From positions 246,935 through 310,934 of the forward strand of contig NZ_JBQHDG010000009.1 in assembly GCF_052068095.1 (NCBI RefSeq): a stretch of DNA of 64,000 nt, read 5' to 3'. The notes beneath the pieces are model-generated. The model did not search any database. It saw only the letters and a program-made list of their open reading frames with translations, and was not told the DNA's origin. Shown in pieces: positions 31,793 to 41,560 of this stretch. Origin of the DNA: Phytohabitans sp052068095 (GTDB taxonomy: Bacteria; Actinomycetota; Actinomycetes; Mycobacteriales; Micromonosporaceae). The translations under genes were made by a program, and so were the position numbers. Positions within the stretch are counted from its first letter, which is position 1. Each line of letters opens with the position of its first letter.

Positions 31793-32773
31793 ATGGCTAT
31801 GACGGCGGCGGTCAAGGACGAGCTCAGCCGGGTCGACGTGCCGAAGCCTTGCTGCCGCCGGTCGGAGATGGCCGCGCTGCTCCGGTTCGCCGGCGGGCTG
31901 CACATCGTCTCCGGCCGGGTCGTCGTGGAGGCCGAGCTGGACACCGGCGCGGTCGCCCGGCGGCTACGGCGCGAGGTCGCCGAAGTGTACGGGTATCCGA
32001 GCGAGATTCACGTCTTGGCCTCGGGTGGGCTGCGCAAGGGCAGCCACTACATCGTGCGAGTGGTCAAAGACGGCGAGGCGCTGGCCCGCCAGACCGGCCT
32101 GCTCGACGTGCGCGGCCGGCCGGTGCGCGGCCTCCCGCCGCACGTGGTCTCGGCCGGCATGTGCTGCGCGGTCTCCGCGTGGCGCGGGGCGTTCATGGCG
32201 CACGGCTCGCTGACCGAGCCGGGCCGCTCGTGCGCGCTGGAGATCACCAGCCCGGGGCCGGAGTCGGCGCTCGCGCTGGTCGGTGCCGCGCGGCGGATCG
32301 GCGTCAGCGCCAAGCAGCGCGAGGTCCGCGGGGTCGACCGGGTCGTGGTCAAGGACGGCGACGCGATCGCCGCGCTGCTCACCCGCATCGGTGCCCACTC
32401 CAGCGTGCTCGCGTGGGAGGAGCGCCGGGTGCGCCGCGAGGTCCGCGCCACGGCCAACCGGCTGGCCAACTTCGACGACGCCAACCTCAGGCGCAGCGCC
32501 CGCGCGGCCGTCGCGGCGGCGGCGCGGGTGACCCGCGCCCTGGAGATCCTCGCCGACGACGCACCTAACCACCTGACCTCCGCCGGCCAGCTCCGCTTGG
32601 AACACCGTCAAGCTTCGCTGGAGGAGCTGGGCGCGTTGGCCGACCCGCCGCTGACGAAGGACGCGATCGCGGGACGGATCCGCAGGCTCCTCGCATTGGC
32701 CGACAAGCGTGCCCGCGATTTGGGAATCCCCGACACTGAGGCGGCCGTCACACCCGAGATGTTGGTCGGATAA
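31793..32773 (+). CDS. whiA: Sporulation regulator WhiA
   Basis: A 326-residue protein combining a LAGLIDADG-homing-endonuclease-like N-terminal domain (AVKDELSRVDVPKPCCRRSE; ALLRFAGGLHI; FMAHGSLTEPG) and a C-terminal helix-turn-helix (RRSARAAVAAAARVTRALEI; SLEELGALADPPLTKDAIAG). WhiA activates sporulation-septation genes in Streptomyces with WhiB and binds DNA in many Gram-positives. Length and motifs are standard. Confidence 0.95.
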   Translation: MAMTAAVKDELSRVDVPKPCCRRSEMAALLRFAGGLHIVSGRVVVEAELDTGAVARRLRREVAEVYGYPSEIHVLASGGLRKGSHYIVRVVKDGEALARQTGLLDVRGRPVRGLPPHVVSAGMCCAVSAWRGAFMAHGSLTEPGRSCALEITSPGPESALALVGAARRIGVSAKQREVRGVDRVVVKDGDAIAALLTRIGAHSSVLAWEERRVRREVRATANRLANFDDANLRRSARAAVAAAARVTRALEILADDAPNHLTSAGQLRLEHRQASLEELGALADPPLTKDAIAGRIRRLLALADKRARDLGIPDTEAAVTPEMLVG

Positions 32774-32875
32774 GGCGAGGCCCCGGCCCAAATCCACGGC
32801 GGCGACTCGGCTACTGTCAGAGGCGGCGACGAGGCCGAATCACAGCAAAATCCAAAGCGCACGAGGAGATGGACC

Positions 32876-33879
<1,004 letters not shown>

Positions 33880-33880
<1 letters not shown>

Positions 33881-35067
33881 TGAAAACGCTGGACGACCTC
33901 CTCGCCGAGGGAGTCGAGGGTCGGCGCGTGCTCGTGCGCGCCGACCTCAACGTCCCTCTGGATGGCACGACGATCACTGACGACGGCCGCATCCGCGCGG
34001 TGCTGCCGACGCTCCGCGCGCTCAGCGAGGCGGGTGCCCGGGTCATCGTCGTGTCCCACCTGGGCCGCCCCAAGGGCGCGCCCGACCCCAAGTACACCCT
34101 CGAGCCGGTCGCCCGGCGCATGGGTGAGCTGCTCGACCGCCCGGTCGCGTTCGCGACCGACACGGTCGGCGAGTCGGCCAAGTCGGTGACCGCGAGCCTT
34201 GCCTCCGGCGAGATCGCGCTGCTGGAAAACCTCCGCTTCAACGCGGGCGAGACGAGCAAGGACGACGCTTCGCGGTCGGCCTTCGCGGACGAGCTGGCCG
34301 CGCTCGCCGAGGCGTTCGTCGACGACGCGTTCGGCGCCGTCCACCGCAAGCACGCCAGCGTCTACGACGTGGCCGCCCGCCTCCCGCACTTCGCGGGTGG
34401 GCTCGTGCTGCGCGAGCTCGAGGTGCTGGGCAGGCTCACCGGCCAGCCCGAGCGTCCCTATGTGGTGGTGCTCGGCGGTTCCAAGGTCTCCGACAAGCTC
34501 GCGGTGATCGAGGCGCTGCTGCCCAAGGTCGACAAGCTGCTGGTCGGCGGCGGCATGTGCTTCACGTTCCTCAAGGCGCAGGGCCACGAGGTCGGCAATT
34601 CGCTGCTCGAAGAGGACATGGTCGACACCTGCCGCGACCTCCTCGACCGCGCCGCCGGCCGGATCGTGCTCCCGGTCGACGTGGTGGCGGCGACGGCGTT
34701 CGCGGCCGACGCGGCGCACGACGTGGTCGACGCGAGCGCGATCCCGGCCGACCGGCTCGGCCTCGACATCGGCCCGGCCAGCGTCACGCTCTTCGCCGAG
34801 GCGCTCGCCGGGGCCCGGACCGTGTTCTGGAACGGCCCGATGGGCGTCTTCGAGCTCGCCCCGTTCGCGGCCGGCACCCGGGGCGTGGCCGAGGCGATCA
34901 CCAAGGTCGACGGCTTCACCGTGGTCGGCGGCGGCGACTCGGCCGCGGCCGTGCGCACGCTCGGCCTCGACGAGGAGGCGTTCGGGCACATCTCGACCGG
35001 CGGGGGCGCCTCGCTGGAGTACCTGGAGGGCAAGACCCTCCCCGGCGTCGCCGCGTTGGAGCAGTGA
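33880..35067 (+). CDS. pgk: Phosphoglycerate kinase
   Basis: The 395-residue protein carries VLVRADLNVPLDG, VIVVSHLGRPKG, LLENLRFNAGET and the nucleotide-binding GPMGVFELAPFAAGT and GGGDSAAAV. It transfers phosphate from 1,3-bisphosphoglycerate to ADP. ATG 33880 (TGATG junction with gap) gives the standard N-terminus; the stop overlaps tpiA likewise. Confidence 0.97.
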
Positions 35068-35861
35068 TGGCAGGCAAGCCCGCCCGCCGGCCGCTGATGG
35101 CCGGCAACTGGAAGATGAACCTCAACCACCTCGAGGCCAACCTGCTCGTGCAAAAGCTTGCCGCGAGCCTCAACGAGCAGCAGCTCAGCGATGTCGAGGT
35201 GGTGGTGCTCCCGCCGTACACCGACATCCGCACCGTGCAGACGCTCGTCGACGGCGACAAGCTCCTGCTGGGATACGGCGCGCAGGACCTCTCGCCGCAC
35301 CCCAAGGGCGCCTACACCGGCGACATCTCCGGCGCGATGCTGGCCAAGCTCGGCTGCCAGTACGTGGTCGTGGGCCACTCGGAGCGCCGGCAGTACCACC
35401 ACGAGGACGACGCGCTGGTCAACACGAAGGTCAAGGCCGCCCAGGCCAACGAGCTCGTGCCGATCGTGTGCATCGGCGAGGGCCTGGAGACCCGCGAGGC
35501 CGGCGAGCACGTGCCCTACGTGATCGAGCAGCTCGACGCCGGCCTCGACAAGCTCACCCCGGCCCAGGTGGAGAAGGTCGTGGTGGCGTACGAGCCGGTG
35601 TGGGCGATCGGCACCGGCAAGACCGCCACGCCCGAAGACGCGCAGGAGGTCTGCGGCGCCATCCGCCAGCGGATCGCCGAAAAGTTCGGCGCGTCCACGG
35701 CCGAGGTCGTGCGCGTGCTGTACGGCGGCTCGGTCAAGGCCAACAACGTCGCCAGCATCATGGCCCAGCCCGACGTCGACGGCGCCCTGGTGGGTGGGGC
35801 GAGCATCGACGCCGAGGAGTTCGTGCAGATCTGCCGCTTCCCGGAGCACGTGCAGCGCTGA
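35067..35861 (+). CDS. tpiA: Triosephosphate isomerase
   Basis: A 264-residue TIM barrel with PLMAGNWKMN (catalytic Lys), VVVGHSERRQ (His), VVAYEPVWAIGTGKTA (Glu) and LYGGSVKANN. Last gene of the glycolytic trio; a strong hairpin follows the stop. Confidence 0.97.
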   Translation: MAGKPARRPLMAGNWKMNLNHLEANLLVQKLAASLNEQQLSDVEVVVLPPYTDIRTVQTLVDGDKLLLGYGAQDLSPHPKGAYTGDISGAMLAKLGCQYVVVGHSERRQYHHEDDALVNTKVKAAQANELVPIVCIGEGLETREAGEHVPYVIEQLDAGLDKLTPAQVEKVVVAYEPVWAIGTGKTATPEDAQEVCGAIRQRIAEKFGASTAEVVRVLYGGSVKANNVASIMAQPDVDGALVGGASIDAEEFVQICRFPEHVQR

Positions 35862-35869
35862 GCTTCGCC

Positions 35870-35902
35870 TTCCGGTCCGTCCGCGTCGCGGGCGGACCGG
35901 AA
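35870..35902 (+). terminator. Terminator hairpin after tpiA
   Basis: TTCCGGTCCGTCCGC and GCGGGCGGACCGGAA form a 15-pair stem with one T-G pair and a 3-base loop, 8 bases after the stop, followed by ACCTTTTC. Confidence 0.75.
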
Positions 35903-36120
35903 ACCTTTTCAGACACGTTTCCCGGGCCGCGTCAGCGGCGGACCGCCGCTCCCGCCGGAGACCGCGGCGGTCGGCGGCTCGCCAGGGCTCACCGAAACCC
36001 CCGACCTCCGCTGCCAGGCCCGCCGGCCAAGCCCAAACACCCCGGCAGCTGCTCGGCCTGGCAGATCTTGGTACGAAATGCCCCTCGACTTTCTGGCTTC
36101 ATTTTTGGTGCGGTTAGTTG

Positions 36121-36274
36121 TGCCATCCCGACGGCCATCGACCCGTCCGCTTGGCGCATGCCAACGCCCGGGGCACCACCCCCCAGACGGCCGCAACGAT
36201 CAGCACCCAACTCTGGGGCGCCCCGGGCGTCGGCATGCTCAGCTCTTGACGGGTTGATGGGTGTCGGGATGGCA
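36121..36274 (+). repeat. Giant hairpin with conserved apical loop, copy 2 (family C)
   Basis: This 154-base segment folds almost completely on itself. TGCCATCCCGAC (36121-36132) pairs perfectly with 36263-36274. CCATCGACCCGTC (36135-36147) pairs with 36248-36260, with one G-T pair. GCATGCCAACGCCCGGGGC (36156-36174) pairs with 36220-36238 at all but one position. CCCCAGA pairs with TCTGGGG. The apical loop holds GACGGCCGCAACGATCAGCA, followed by CCCAAC. Loop and outer boxes recur at 29626-29757. It lies between convergent tpiA and the AfsR-like gene; the rest of 35903-36392 has no gene. Confidence 0.85.
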
Positions 36275-36329
36275 CTTCCCCATCCTGATGGTCGGAGGCT
36301 TGAAAGGGGTAAGCGCAACCAAAGAACCA

Positions 36330-36385
36330 GGGTGAGGCCGCGGGAGCAACGGAGAGCGACCACGACGGACGTCGCGGTAGCTCAA
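36330..36385 (+). repeat. Terminal-repeat module at 36.3 kb (family B)
   Basis: GGGTGAGGCCGCGGGAGCAA through GGTAGCTCAA matches the right terminal repeat at 29790-29844 and ends 7 bases before the stop codon of the AfsR-like gene. The box GAAAGGGGT upstream is also shared. No opposite end was found on the tpiA side. Confidence 0.82.
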
Positions 36386-36392
36386 GAAAGAA

Positions 36393-39300
36393 TCAGCCGA
36401 CCAGGCCGGCCAGCTTGCCGCGGACCTCGTCGGCCTCGGGCTGATCCAGCTCCTCCAGCAGCACCAGGGCCTGTCGCCACGCGCGGCGGGCTCTTTCGCG
36501 TTGGCCGGCGGCGTGGTGTGCGTCGCCGAGGCGGGTGAGCGTGCCGGCCTCGTGCGGGCGGTCGCCCGCCGCCCGAAACATCTCCAGCGCGCGCTCGAAG
36601 CTCGCCACCGCCTCGCGCTGGTTGCCGAGGTGGTGGTGGGCGTAGCCGATGCTGTCGAGCGTGGCCGCCACGCCCGGCCGGTGGTCGAGCTCGCGCAGCA
36701 GCGGGAGCGCCTGCTCGCAGTACTCCAGCGCCTCCCGGTACTCGCCGTTCTGCGCGTGGTACCAGCCGACGTTGTTGAGCGCGTTCGCGATGCCGACCTG
36801 GTGGCCGCCGGCCCGGTACAGGTCGAGCGCCTTCGCGGCGTGGTAGAGCGCGTCGCGCTGGTGGCCCTGGGTGCCGCACATGAAGGCGAGGTTGCGGTGG
36901 GTGTTGGCCTCGCCGAGCCGGTCGCCGATCTCCTCGAACAGGTCGAGCGCCCGCCAGTAGTGCACGTGCGCGTCGATGAAGCGGCCCACCCGCGCGTACG
37001 CCCGGGCCAGCCCGCGGTGCGCGTCGGCCTCGTCGGGGCGGTTGCCGAGGCGGCGGGCGGCCTTGAGCGCGAGGTCTTGCACGCCGGCCCAGTCGTGCCA
37101 GTGGCCCTGCCGGTCGAGGTAGGTGGTGACCGCCCAGGCCAGCTGCCACGTGTGCGTGTCGTACCCGGCGGTGGCGGTGTGCTCGACGACCGCCAGCAGC
37201 GTGGCGTGCTCGGCGGCGAACCAGGCCAGCGCCTGCTGCTGGTCGCCGGCCACGTAGATCGTCACGCCGGGCAGCGCGGCGGTGCGGGTGATCTGGTCGC
37301 GGTGCGGGTTGAGGCGCGTGTCCGCCGCGTACGCGGTGTGCAGGTAGTGGTCGAACATCCGCTGGAGCGCCGCCTGCCGCTCCTCCGGCGGGTCGGTCTG
37401 CGCCGCGAGCTCTGCCGCGTAGGCGCGGAGCAGATCGTGGAACGCGTACCGGCCGGGCGTCTGCTCGGCCACCAGCCGGGCCCGGACCAGCTCGGCGAGG
37501 AGCGGCCGTACCTCCGCCGCCGGCGCACCGGCCAGGCTCGCCGCGGCGGGCATCGCCAGGTCGGTGGCCGGGTGCAGGCCGAGCAGGCGGAAGAGGCGGC
37601 CGGCCGGCTCGCTCAGCGCCCGGTAGGACCAGGAGAAGACCGCCCGCACGTCGGTGGCCGGGTCGGCGCCGGAGAACGCGTCGAGCCCGCCGCGCGCCTG
37701 CCGCAGCTCGTCGGCGAGCGCGGCGAGGGACAGGCCGGGCCGCGTCGCGGCGCGCGCGGCCACGATCACCAGGGCGAGCGGGAGGCCGGCGCAGGCCCGG
37801 ACGATGGTGGCCAGCGCCTCCGGCTCGGCCGCCACCCGGTCCGCGCCGAGCCGGCGGGCGACCAGCTGCGCGGCGTCCGCGGGATCCAGCAGATCCAGGG
37901 GAACGGGGTGCGCGCCCTCGGCCGCGACGAGGCCGCCGAGCTGGTTGCGGCTTGTCACGATCACCAGGCAACCGGGGGAGCCAGGCAGCAGCGGGCGCAC
38001 CTGGTCGGCGTCGCGCGCGTTGTCGAGCACCACGAGCATGCGGCGGCCGGCCAGGAGGCTGCGGTAGAGCGCGGCCTGTGCGTCGAGCCCCACCGGCATC
38101 CGCTGGGCGGGCACGTGCAGGGCGTCGAGGAAGCCGCGCACCGCCTCGTCCGGCGGCACCGGGCCGGCCGGGTCGAAGCCGCGCAGGTTGACGTAGAGCT
38201 GGCCGTCGGGGAAGCGGTCGGCGACCCGGTGCGCCCAGTGCACGGCGAGCGCGGTCTTGCCGACGCCCGCGGTGCCGTCGATCGCCGAGATCACCACGGC
38301 GGTGCCGTGGCCGGACCCTTCGCGCGGGAGGAGCGCGTCGAGCCGTTCCAGATGGGCGGCCCGCCCGGTGAAGCCCGGCACCGACGCCGGCAGCTGGCGC
38401 GGCCGCGGGTCGGCGCGGCGGACGACCTGCTCCTGCCGCAGGATGCGCAGGTGGGTGTCGCGCAGCTCGGCGGAGGGCTCGACGCCGAGCTCGTCGGCGA
38501 GGCGGTGGCTCACCTCGGCGAAGAGCGACAGCGCGGCCGCCCGCTCGCCGGAGCCGGCCAGCGCGACCATGAGCTTGGCGGCCAGGCCTTCGTGCAGCGG
38601 CTCGTCGGGCGCCAACTCCTGGAGCCGGGCCACCGCGGCGGCGTGCAGGCCCAGGTCGGCCGCCAGGTCCGCGTACGCCAGCGCGGCCCGCACCCGCCGC
38701 CGCCCCGCCGCCACGGCCGCCGGGTGGCTGCGCAGCCGGGGGCTCGCGCCGGCCAGCACCGGGCCGCGCCAGCAGCGCAGTGCGCGGTCGAGCAGGTCGA
38801 CGGCCGTGCCGGTGTCGGGTGTGGCGGTGCCCCGCTCGACGAGGTCCTGGAACCGCGCCAGGTCGAGACTTTCGCCGTCGAGGTCGATCGCGTACCCGTC
38901 GCCGGCCAGCCTGATCACCCGGCCGGGGGAGCGGGGCTCGCGGTCGGGGTCGAGGCGCCCGCGCAGCCGCCCCACGTACGTCTGCACCATGCTCAGGCAG
39001 GTCTTCGGCGGCTGGTCGCCCCAGAGCACGTCGACGATCTCGTCGCGGCTCACCACCTGGCCCGGCTGGATCGCGAGCAGGGCGAGGAGGTCGCGCTGCG
39101 GCGCCGGGCCGAGGTCGACCGCCGCCGCGCCGGTGCGCACCGAGAGCGGGCCCAGCACCTGGACGCGTGGCCGCCGGTCGGTCTCCGGCGCCCGCCGGGG
39201 GTGGGGGATGGCGGCGAGCAGCCGGTCACGGTCGAACGAGGCGAGCCCGAGCGCCTCGGCCAGCCGGCGTAGCGAAGGAGCACGCGGGGTATCTACCCGC

Positions 39301-39434
39301 TCACGCTCGATGTCCCGTATCGTGCGTACGCTGACGGAGGCGCCGGTCGCCAGCTCCTGCTGGGAAAGGCCGGCGGCCAGACGGTATCGGCGCAGCAGCG
39401 AGCCCACCGTCGCCTTGGCGTTCTGGGGCGCCAT
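36393..39434 (-). CDS. AfsR/SARP-type regulator: XRE-HTH, OmpR-type wHTH, BTAD, NB-ARC, TPR
   Basis: From ATG 39434 the protein has 1013 residues. Residues ~8-62 form a Cro/C1-type HTH (RYRLAAGLSQQELATGASVS). An OmpR-type winged helix (LGPLSVRTGAAAVDLGPAPQ; VSRDEIVDVLWGDQPPKT) and BTAD repeats follow to ~310. The NTPase has DGTAGVGKTALAVHWAHR and RRMLVVLDNARDADQVRPLL. The C-terminal ~350 residues are TPR repeats (NVGWYHAQNGEYREALEYCE; AVASFERALEMFRAAGDRP). SARP-STAND proteins usually switch on secondary metabolism. The extra N-terminal XRE domain gives two DNA-binding domains in one chain. It interrupts the tpiA-secG order usual in actinobacteria. No biosynthetic cluster is adjacent, so its target is unknown. 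Confidence 0.9.
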   Translation of the reverse strand: MAPQNAKATVGSLLRRYRLAAGLSQQELATGASVSVRTIRDIERERVDTPRAPSLRRLAEALGLASFDRDRLLAAIPHPRRAPETDRRPRVQVLGPLSVRTGAAAVDLGPAPQRDLLALLAIQPGQVVSRDEIVDVLWGDQPPKTCLSMVQTYVGRLRGRLDPDREPRSPGRVIRLAGDGYAIDLDGESLDLARFQDLVERGTATPDTGTAVDLLDRALRCWRGPVLAGASPRLRSHPAAVAAGRRRVRAALAYADLAADLGLHAAAVARLQELAPDEPLHEGLAAKLMVALAGSGERAAALSLFAEVSHRLADELGVEPSAELRDTHLRILRQEQVVRRADPRPRQLPASVPGFTGRAAHLERLDALLPREGSGHGTAVVISAIDGTAGVGKTALAVHWAHRVADRFPDGQLYVNLRGFDPAGPVPPDEAVRGFLDALHVPAQRMPVGLDAQAALYRSLLAGRRMLVVLDNARDADQVRPLLPGSPGCLVIVTSRNQLGGLVAAEGAHPVPLDLLDPADAAQLVARRLGADRVAAEPEALATIVRACAGLPLALVIVAARAATRPGLSLAALADELRQARGGLDAFSGADPATDVRAVFSWSYRALSEPAGRLFRLLGLHPATDLAMPAAASLAGAPAAEVRPLLAELVRARLVAEQTPGRYAFHDLLRAYAAELAAQTDPPEERQAALQRMFDHYLHTAYAADTRLNPHRDQITRTAALPGVTIYVAGDQQQALAWFAAEHATLLAVVEHTATAGYDTHTWQLAWAVTTYLDRQGHWHDWAGVQDLALKAARRLGNRPDEADAHRGLARAYARVGRFIDAHVHYWRALDLFEEIGDRLGEANTHRNLAFMCGTQGHQRDALYHAAKALDLYRAGGHQVGIANALNNVGWYHAQNGEYREALEYCEQALPLLRELDHRPGVAATLDSIGYAHHHLGNQREAVASFERALEMFRAAGDRPHEAGTLTRLGDAHHAAGQRERARRAWRQALVLLEELDQPEADEVRGKLAGLVG

Positions 39435-39766
39435 ATCCGACTTGTTCCTCGCATACATCCGGGGCGGTACCCGGGCCATCCTGCCTCTTTCTGCCGGCCA
39501 CGGAAACCGGCTTTCCGGTCTTGATGAGTTTGCGCAGGTCAGCGCGGGTGCCGCCGGCAAACCAACCGGTCGTGATGCGTTGTGTCAGCGGCGGGCGGCG
39601 GTTCATATGGTCATCGTGGCCGGTCGGGCCGGTTCGCACCGGATATGGGGGCGGTACGGGCCGGCCCGCCCGGATCCGCTTCCGCTATCCTTGGTGGGCT
39701 CCTTGGTGTCCATCGTCGATGGGCTATCTTCGATGGGCTTCTGTGTCGAGAGGACTGACCGCCACC
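39435..39766. promoter_or_regulatory. Divergent control region of the AfsR-like gene and secG
   Basis: No gene in these 332 bases. For secG, TTGGTG (39703-39708) and TATCTT (39725-39730) are 16 bases apart. Two pairs of direct repeats overlap this promoter: CCTTGGTG at 39689 and 39701, and TCGATGGGCT at 39716 and 39730. A GAGAGGA ribosome site follows. Nothing convincing was seen for the regulator side beyond GAGGAA before its ATG. Confidence 0.45.
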
Positions 39767-40021
39767 ATGCCGATCGCGTTCGCATACACGTTGATCGTGT
39801 TGCTCGTAATCACCAGCTTCCTGCTGATGCTGCTGATCCTGCTGCACCGCGGCAAGGGCGGTGGGCTGTCGAGCATGTTCGGTGGCGGTGTGAGCACCAG
39901 CCTCGCCGGTTCGTCCGTGGCGGAGAAGAACCTCGACCGTTACACCATCTTGGTGGGCATCGTCTGGTTTGCCTGTATTGTCGGCCTAGGCCTTTGGCTC
40001 AAACTCGCGATGAACCCTTAG
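39767..40021 (+). CDS. secG: Preprotein translocase subunit SecG
   Basis: An 84-residue membrane protein with two hydrophobic segments (AYTLIVLLVITSFLLMLLIL and YTILVGIVWFACIVGLGLWL) separated by the conserved LLHRGKGGGLSSMFGGGVST loop. It is the small auxiliary subunit of SecYEG. ATG 39767 has GAGAGGA 10 bases upstream. SecG next to the glycolytic genes is normal for actinobacteria; here the AfsR-like gene intervenes. Confidence 0.93.
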   Translation: MPIAFAYTLIVLLVITSFLLMLLILLHRGKGGGLSSMFGGGVSTSLAGSSVAEKNLDRYTILVGIVWFACIVGLGLWLKLAMNP

Positions 40022-40125
40022 GGCCCTCAGCACCGTACGTAGTCATAGACTCTCCGCGGTCTGATTTATCCCCTGGTTCCCCGTCGCGACGTCGAACCCC
40101 CACTCGACGACAGGAGCGAAGAGCC

Positions 40126-40470
40126 GTGCCACATGGCAGCGCCATCCGCGGCACCCGTGTCGGATCGGGCCCTGTCCGGCCCACCGAGCGGTGCGACCCC
40201 GCCCCCCGCCGGCCCGTGACGTACTGGTGCGCGAAGGGCCACTCGATCGAAGTCCTGCTCGCGGCCGAGGTCGCCCCACCGGCCACGTGGGACTGCCCTC
40301 GATGCGGCCAGCCCGGCGGCCTCGACCAGCTCAACCCGCCCGGCCCGTCGCGCGCCGAGCCCTACAAGTCGCACCTGGCCTACGTGAAGGAGCGCCGCAG
40401 CGACGCCGACGGCGAGGCACTGCTCGCCGAGGCGCTGGCCGCTCTGCGCCGCCGGCGCGGCGAGTTCTGA
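40126..40470 (+). CDS. rbpA: RNA polymerase-binding protein RbpA
   Basis: The 114-residue protein has the RbpA layout: flexible N-tail with SAIRGTRVGSGP, core VTYWCAKGHSIEV and WDCPRCGQPGG (zinc-like CxxC pair), and the sigma-interacting C-terminus EPYKSHLAYVKERRSDADGE. RbpA stabilises open complexes with the primary sigma factor. GTG 40126 preserves the conserved N-terminus. The gene ends 5 bases before the convergent LuxR gene. Confidence 0.93.
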   Translation: MPHGSAIRGTRVGSGPVRPTERCDPAPRRPVTYWCAKGHSIEVLLAAEVAPPATWDCPRCGQPGGLDQLNPPGPSRAEPYKSHLAYVKERRSDADGEALLAEALAALRRRRGEF

Positions 40471-40475
40471 CCCGG

Positions 40476-41495
40476 TCAGCGGATCGGTCGCAGCGCCGCC
40501 ACAAGCTCGGTCCGGCTCCGCACCCCGGTCTTCGCGAAGATCGCTTTGACGTGGTCACGGACGGTGTGCGGCGAGAGGTACAGGTCGGTCGCCACCTCGC
40601 GGGTCGACCGGCCGGCGAGGAGCAGCCGCACGACCTCGCGCTCGCGCGCGGACAGACCGTAGCCGTCCAGGGCCAGTGACGTCACCGCCTCCGGGCGGCT
40701 GTGCTCGATGGACAGGGCGACGCGGTCGGGCCCGGTGAGCCGCCAGCCGTGGATCGTGGCCCAGCCGCCGGCGCGGGTGGGTATCCGGACGGACGCGGGT
40801 GCCGGCCCGGGCGTGGCGCTGGCCGCCACCGCGTACACGGCCGCCGGCAGCTCGGCACCGGTGGCGTCGTGGTCGAGCAGGTCGCCCAGCAGCGCCTCCG
40901 TGCCCGCCGTGGCGGTCGTGACCCGATAGCGCTCGTCGAGGAAGAGCAGGCCCGGATGCGCCGGCGGCGTGGCAGGCGGCCGGGCGGCCCCCAGCAAGAT
41001 CCGGCGTACGCCCCGGGCCAGGTGCCGGCCGAGCGTGGCGACAAACCGGCTCTCCGCGGGCGTGAACGGCGGTGACGCCGGCTCGCGCAGAAACACGAAA
41101 CCGCCCCACGCCCGCGCCTGGTCGAGCAGCACGAGGCGCAGCTCGTGGCCGTACCCGCTGGGTCGCAGCACCTCCCGGAAGCGGGCACTGGACGCGCGGT
41201 CGGTCAGCACCGCCGCCGGGCGGCGCTCCCGCGCGAGGTCGGCGAAGAGGTTGGCGTCCCGATGCCGGTACTCCAGCTCGAAGAGCCGCCCGAGCAGCGC
41301 CGGCGGCACCGCCGTCTCGTGCACGCCGGCCGTCTTGACGAGTGTGGCCGGGTCGAGGGTGAAGCCGCACCAGCCCTCCACCGGCACCGCGCGGCCGATC
41401 GCCCGCGCCGCGTGGCGCAGCAGGCTACTCAGGTCCGGCGACGACTCGGCGGTCCGCAACACGCCGTCGCGGGCTCGGGCTTGGACCGTGTTCAC
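40476..41495 (-). CDS. LuxR-family regulator with GAF-like sensor
   Basis: The protein (339 residues from GTG 41495) has an N-terminal ~170-residue GAF-like region (VEGWCGFTLDPATL; FTPAESRFVATLGRHLA), a PAS-like middle, and a C-terminal NarL/LuxR helix-turn-helix (LSAREREVVRLLLAGRSTRE; YLSPHTVRDHVKAIFAKTGV). I chose GTG 41495 because a -10 box TAGCGT ends exactly 7 bases upstream; GTG 41504 and TTG 41516 are possible. Divergent from the SnoaL-like gene, which it may control. Confidence 0.85.
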   Translation of the reverse strand: MNTVQARARDGVLRTAESSPDLSSLLRHAARAIGRAVPVEGWCGFTLDPATLVKTAGVHETAVPPALLGRLFELEYRHRDANLFADLARERRPAAVLTDRASSARFREVLRPSGYGHELRLVLLDQARAWGGFVFLREPASPPFTPAESRFVATLGRHLARGVRRILLGAARPPATPPAHPGLLFLDERYRVTTATAGTEALLGDLLDHDATGAELPAAVYAVAASATPGPAPASVRIPTRAGGWATIHGWRLTGPDRVALSIEHSRPEAVTSLALDGYGLSAREREVVRLLLAGRSTREVATDLYLSPHTVRDHVKAIFAKTGVRSRTELVAALRPIR

Positions 41496-41502
41496 GGCGG
41501 CC

Positions 41503-41508
41503 ACGCTA
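41503..41508 (-). promoter_or_regulatory. -10 box of a leaderless promoter (LuxR gene)
   Basis: Minus-strand TAGCGT, 7 bases before GTG 41495. Confidence 0.5.
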
Positions 41509-41548
41509 CCCCTCAACCGGGGGGATACCCGGGCCCGGACGGGCGACC

Positions 41549-41554
41549 TACGGT
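41549..41554 (+). promoter_or_regulatory. -10 box of a leaderless promoter (SnoaL-like gene)
   Basis: TACGGT, 6 bases before ATG 41561. Only ~40 bases separate the two divergent -10 boxes. Confidence 0.5.
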
Positions 41555-41560
41555 CACGCC

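Noticed and set aside
36501..39272. Plus-strand frame of 923 codons opposite the AfsR-like gene
   Set aside because: Low-complexity Val/Gly/Arg-rich translation; the minus-strand domains are clear.
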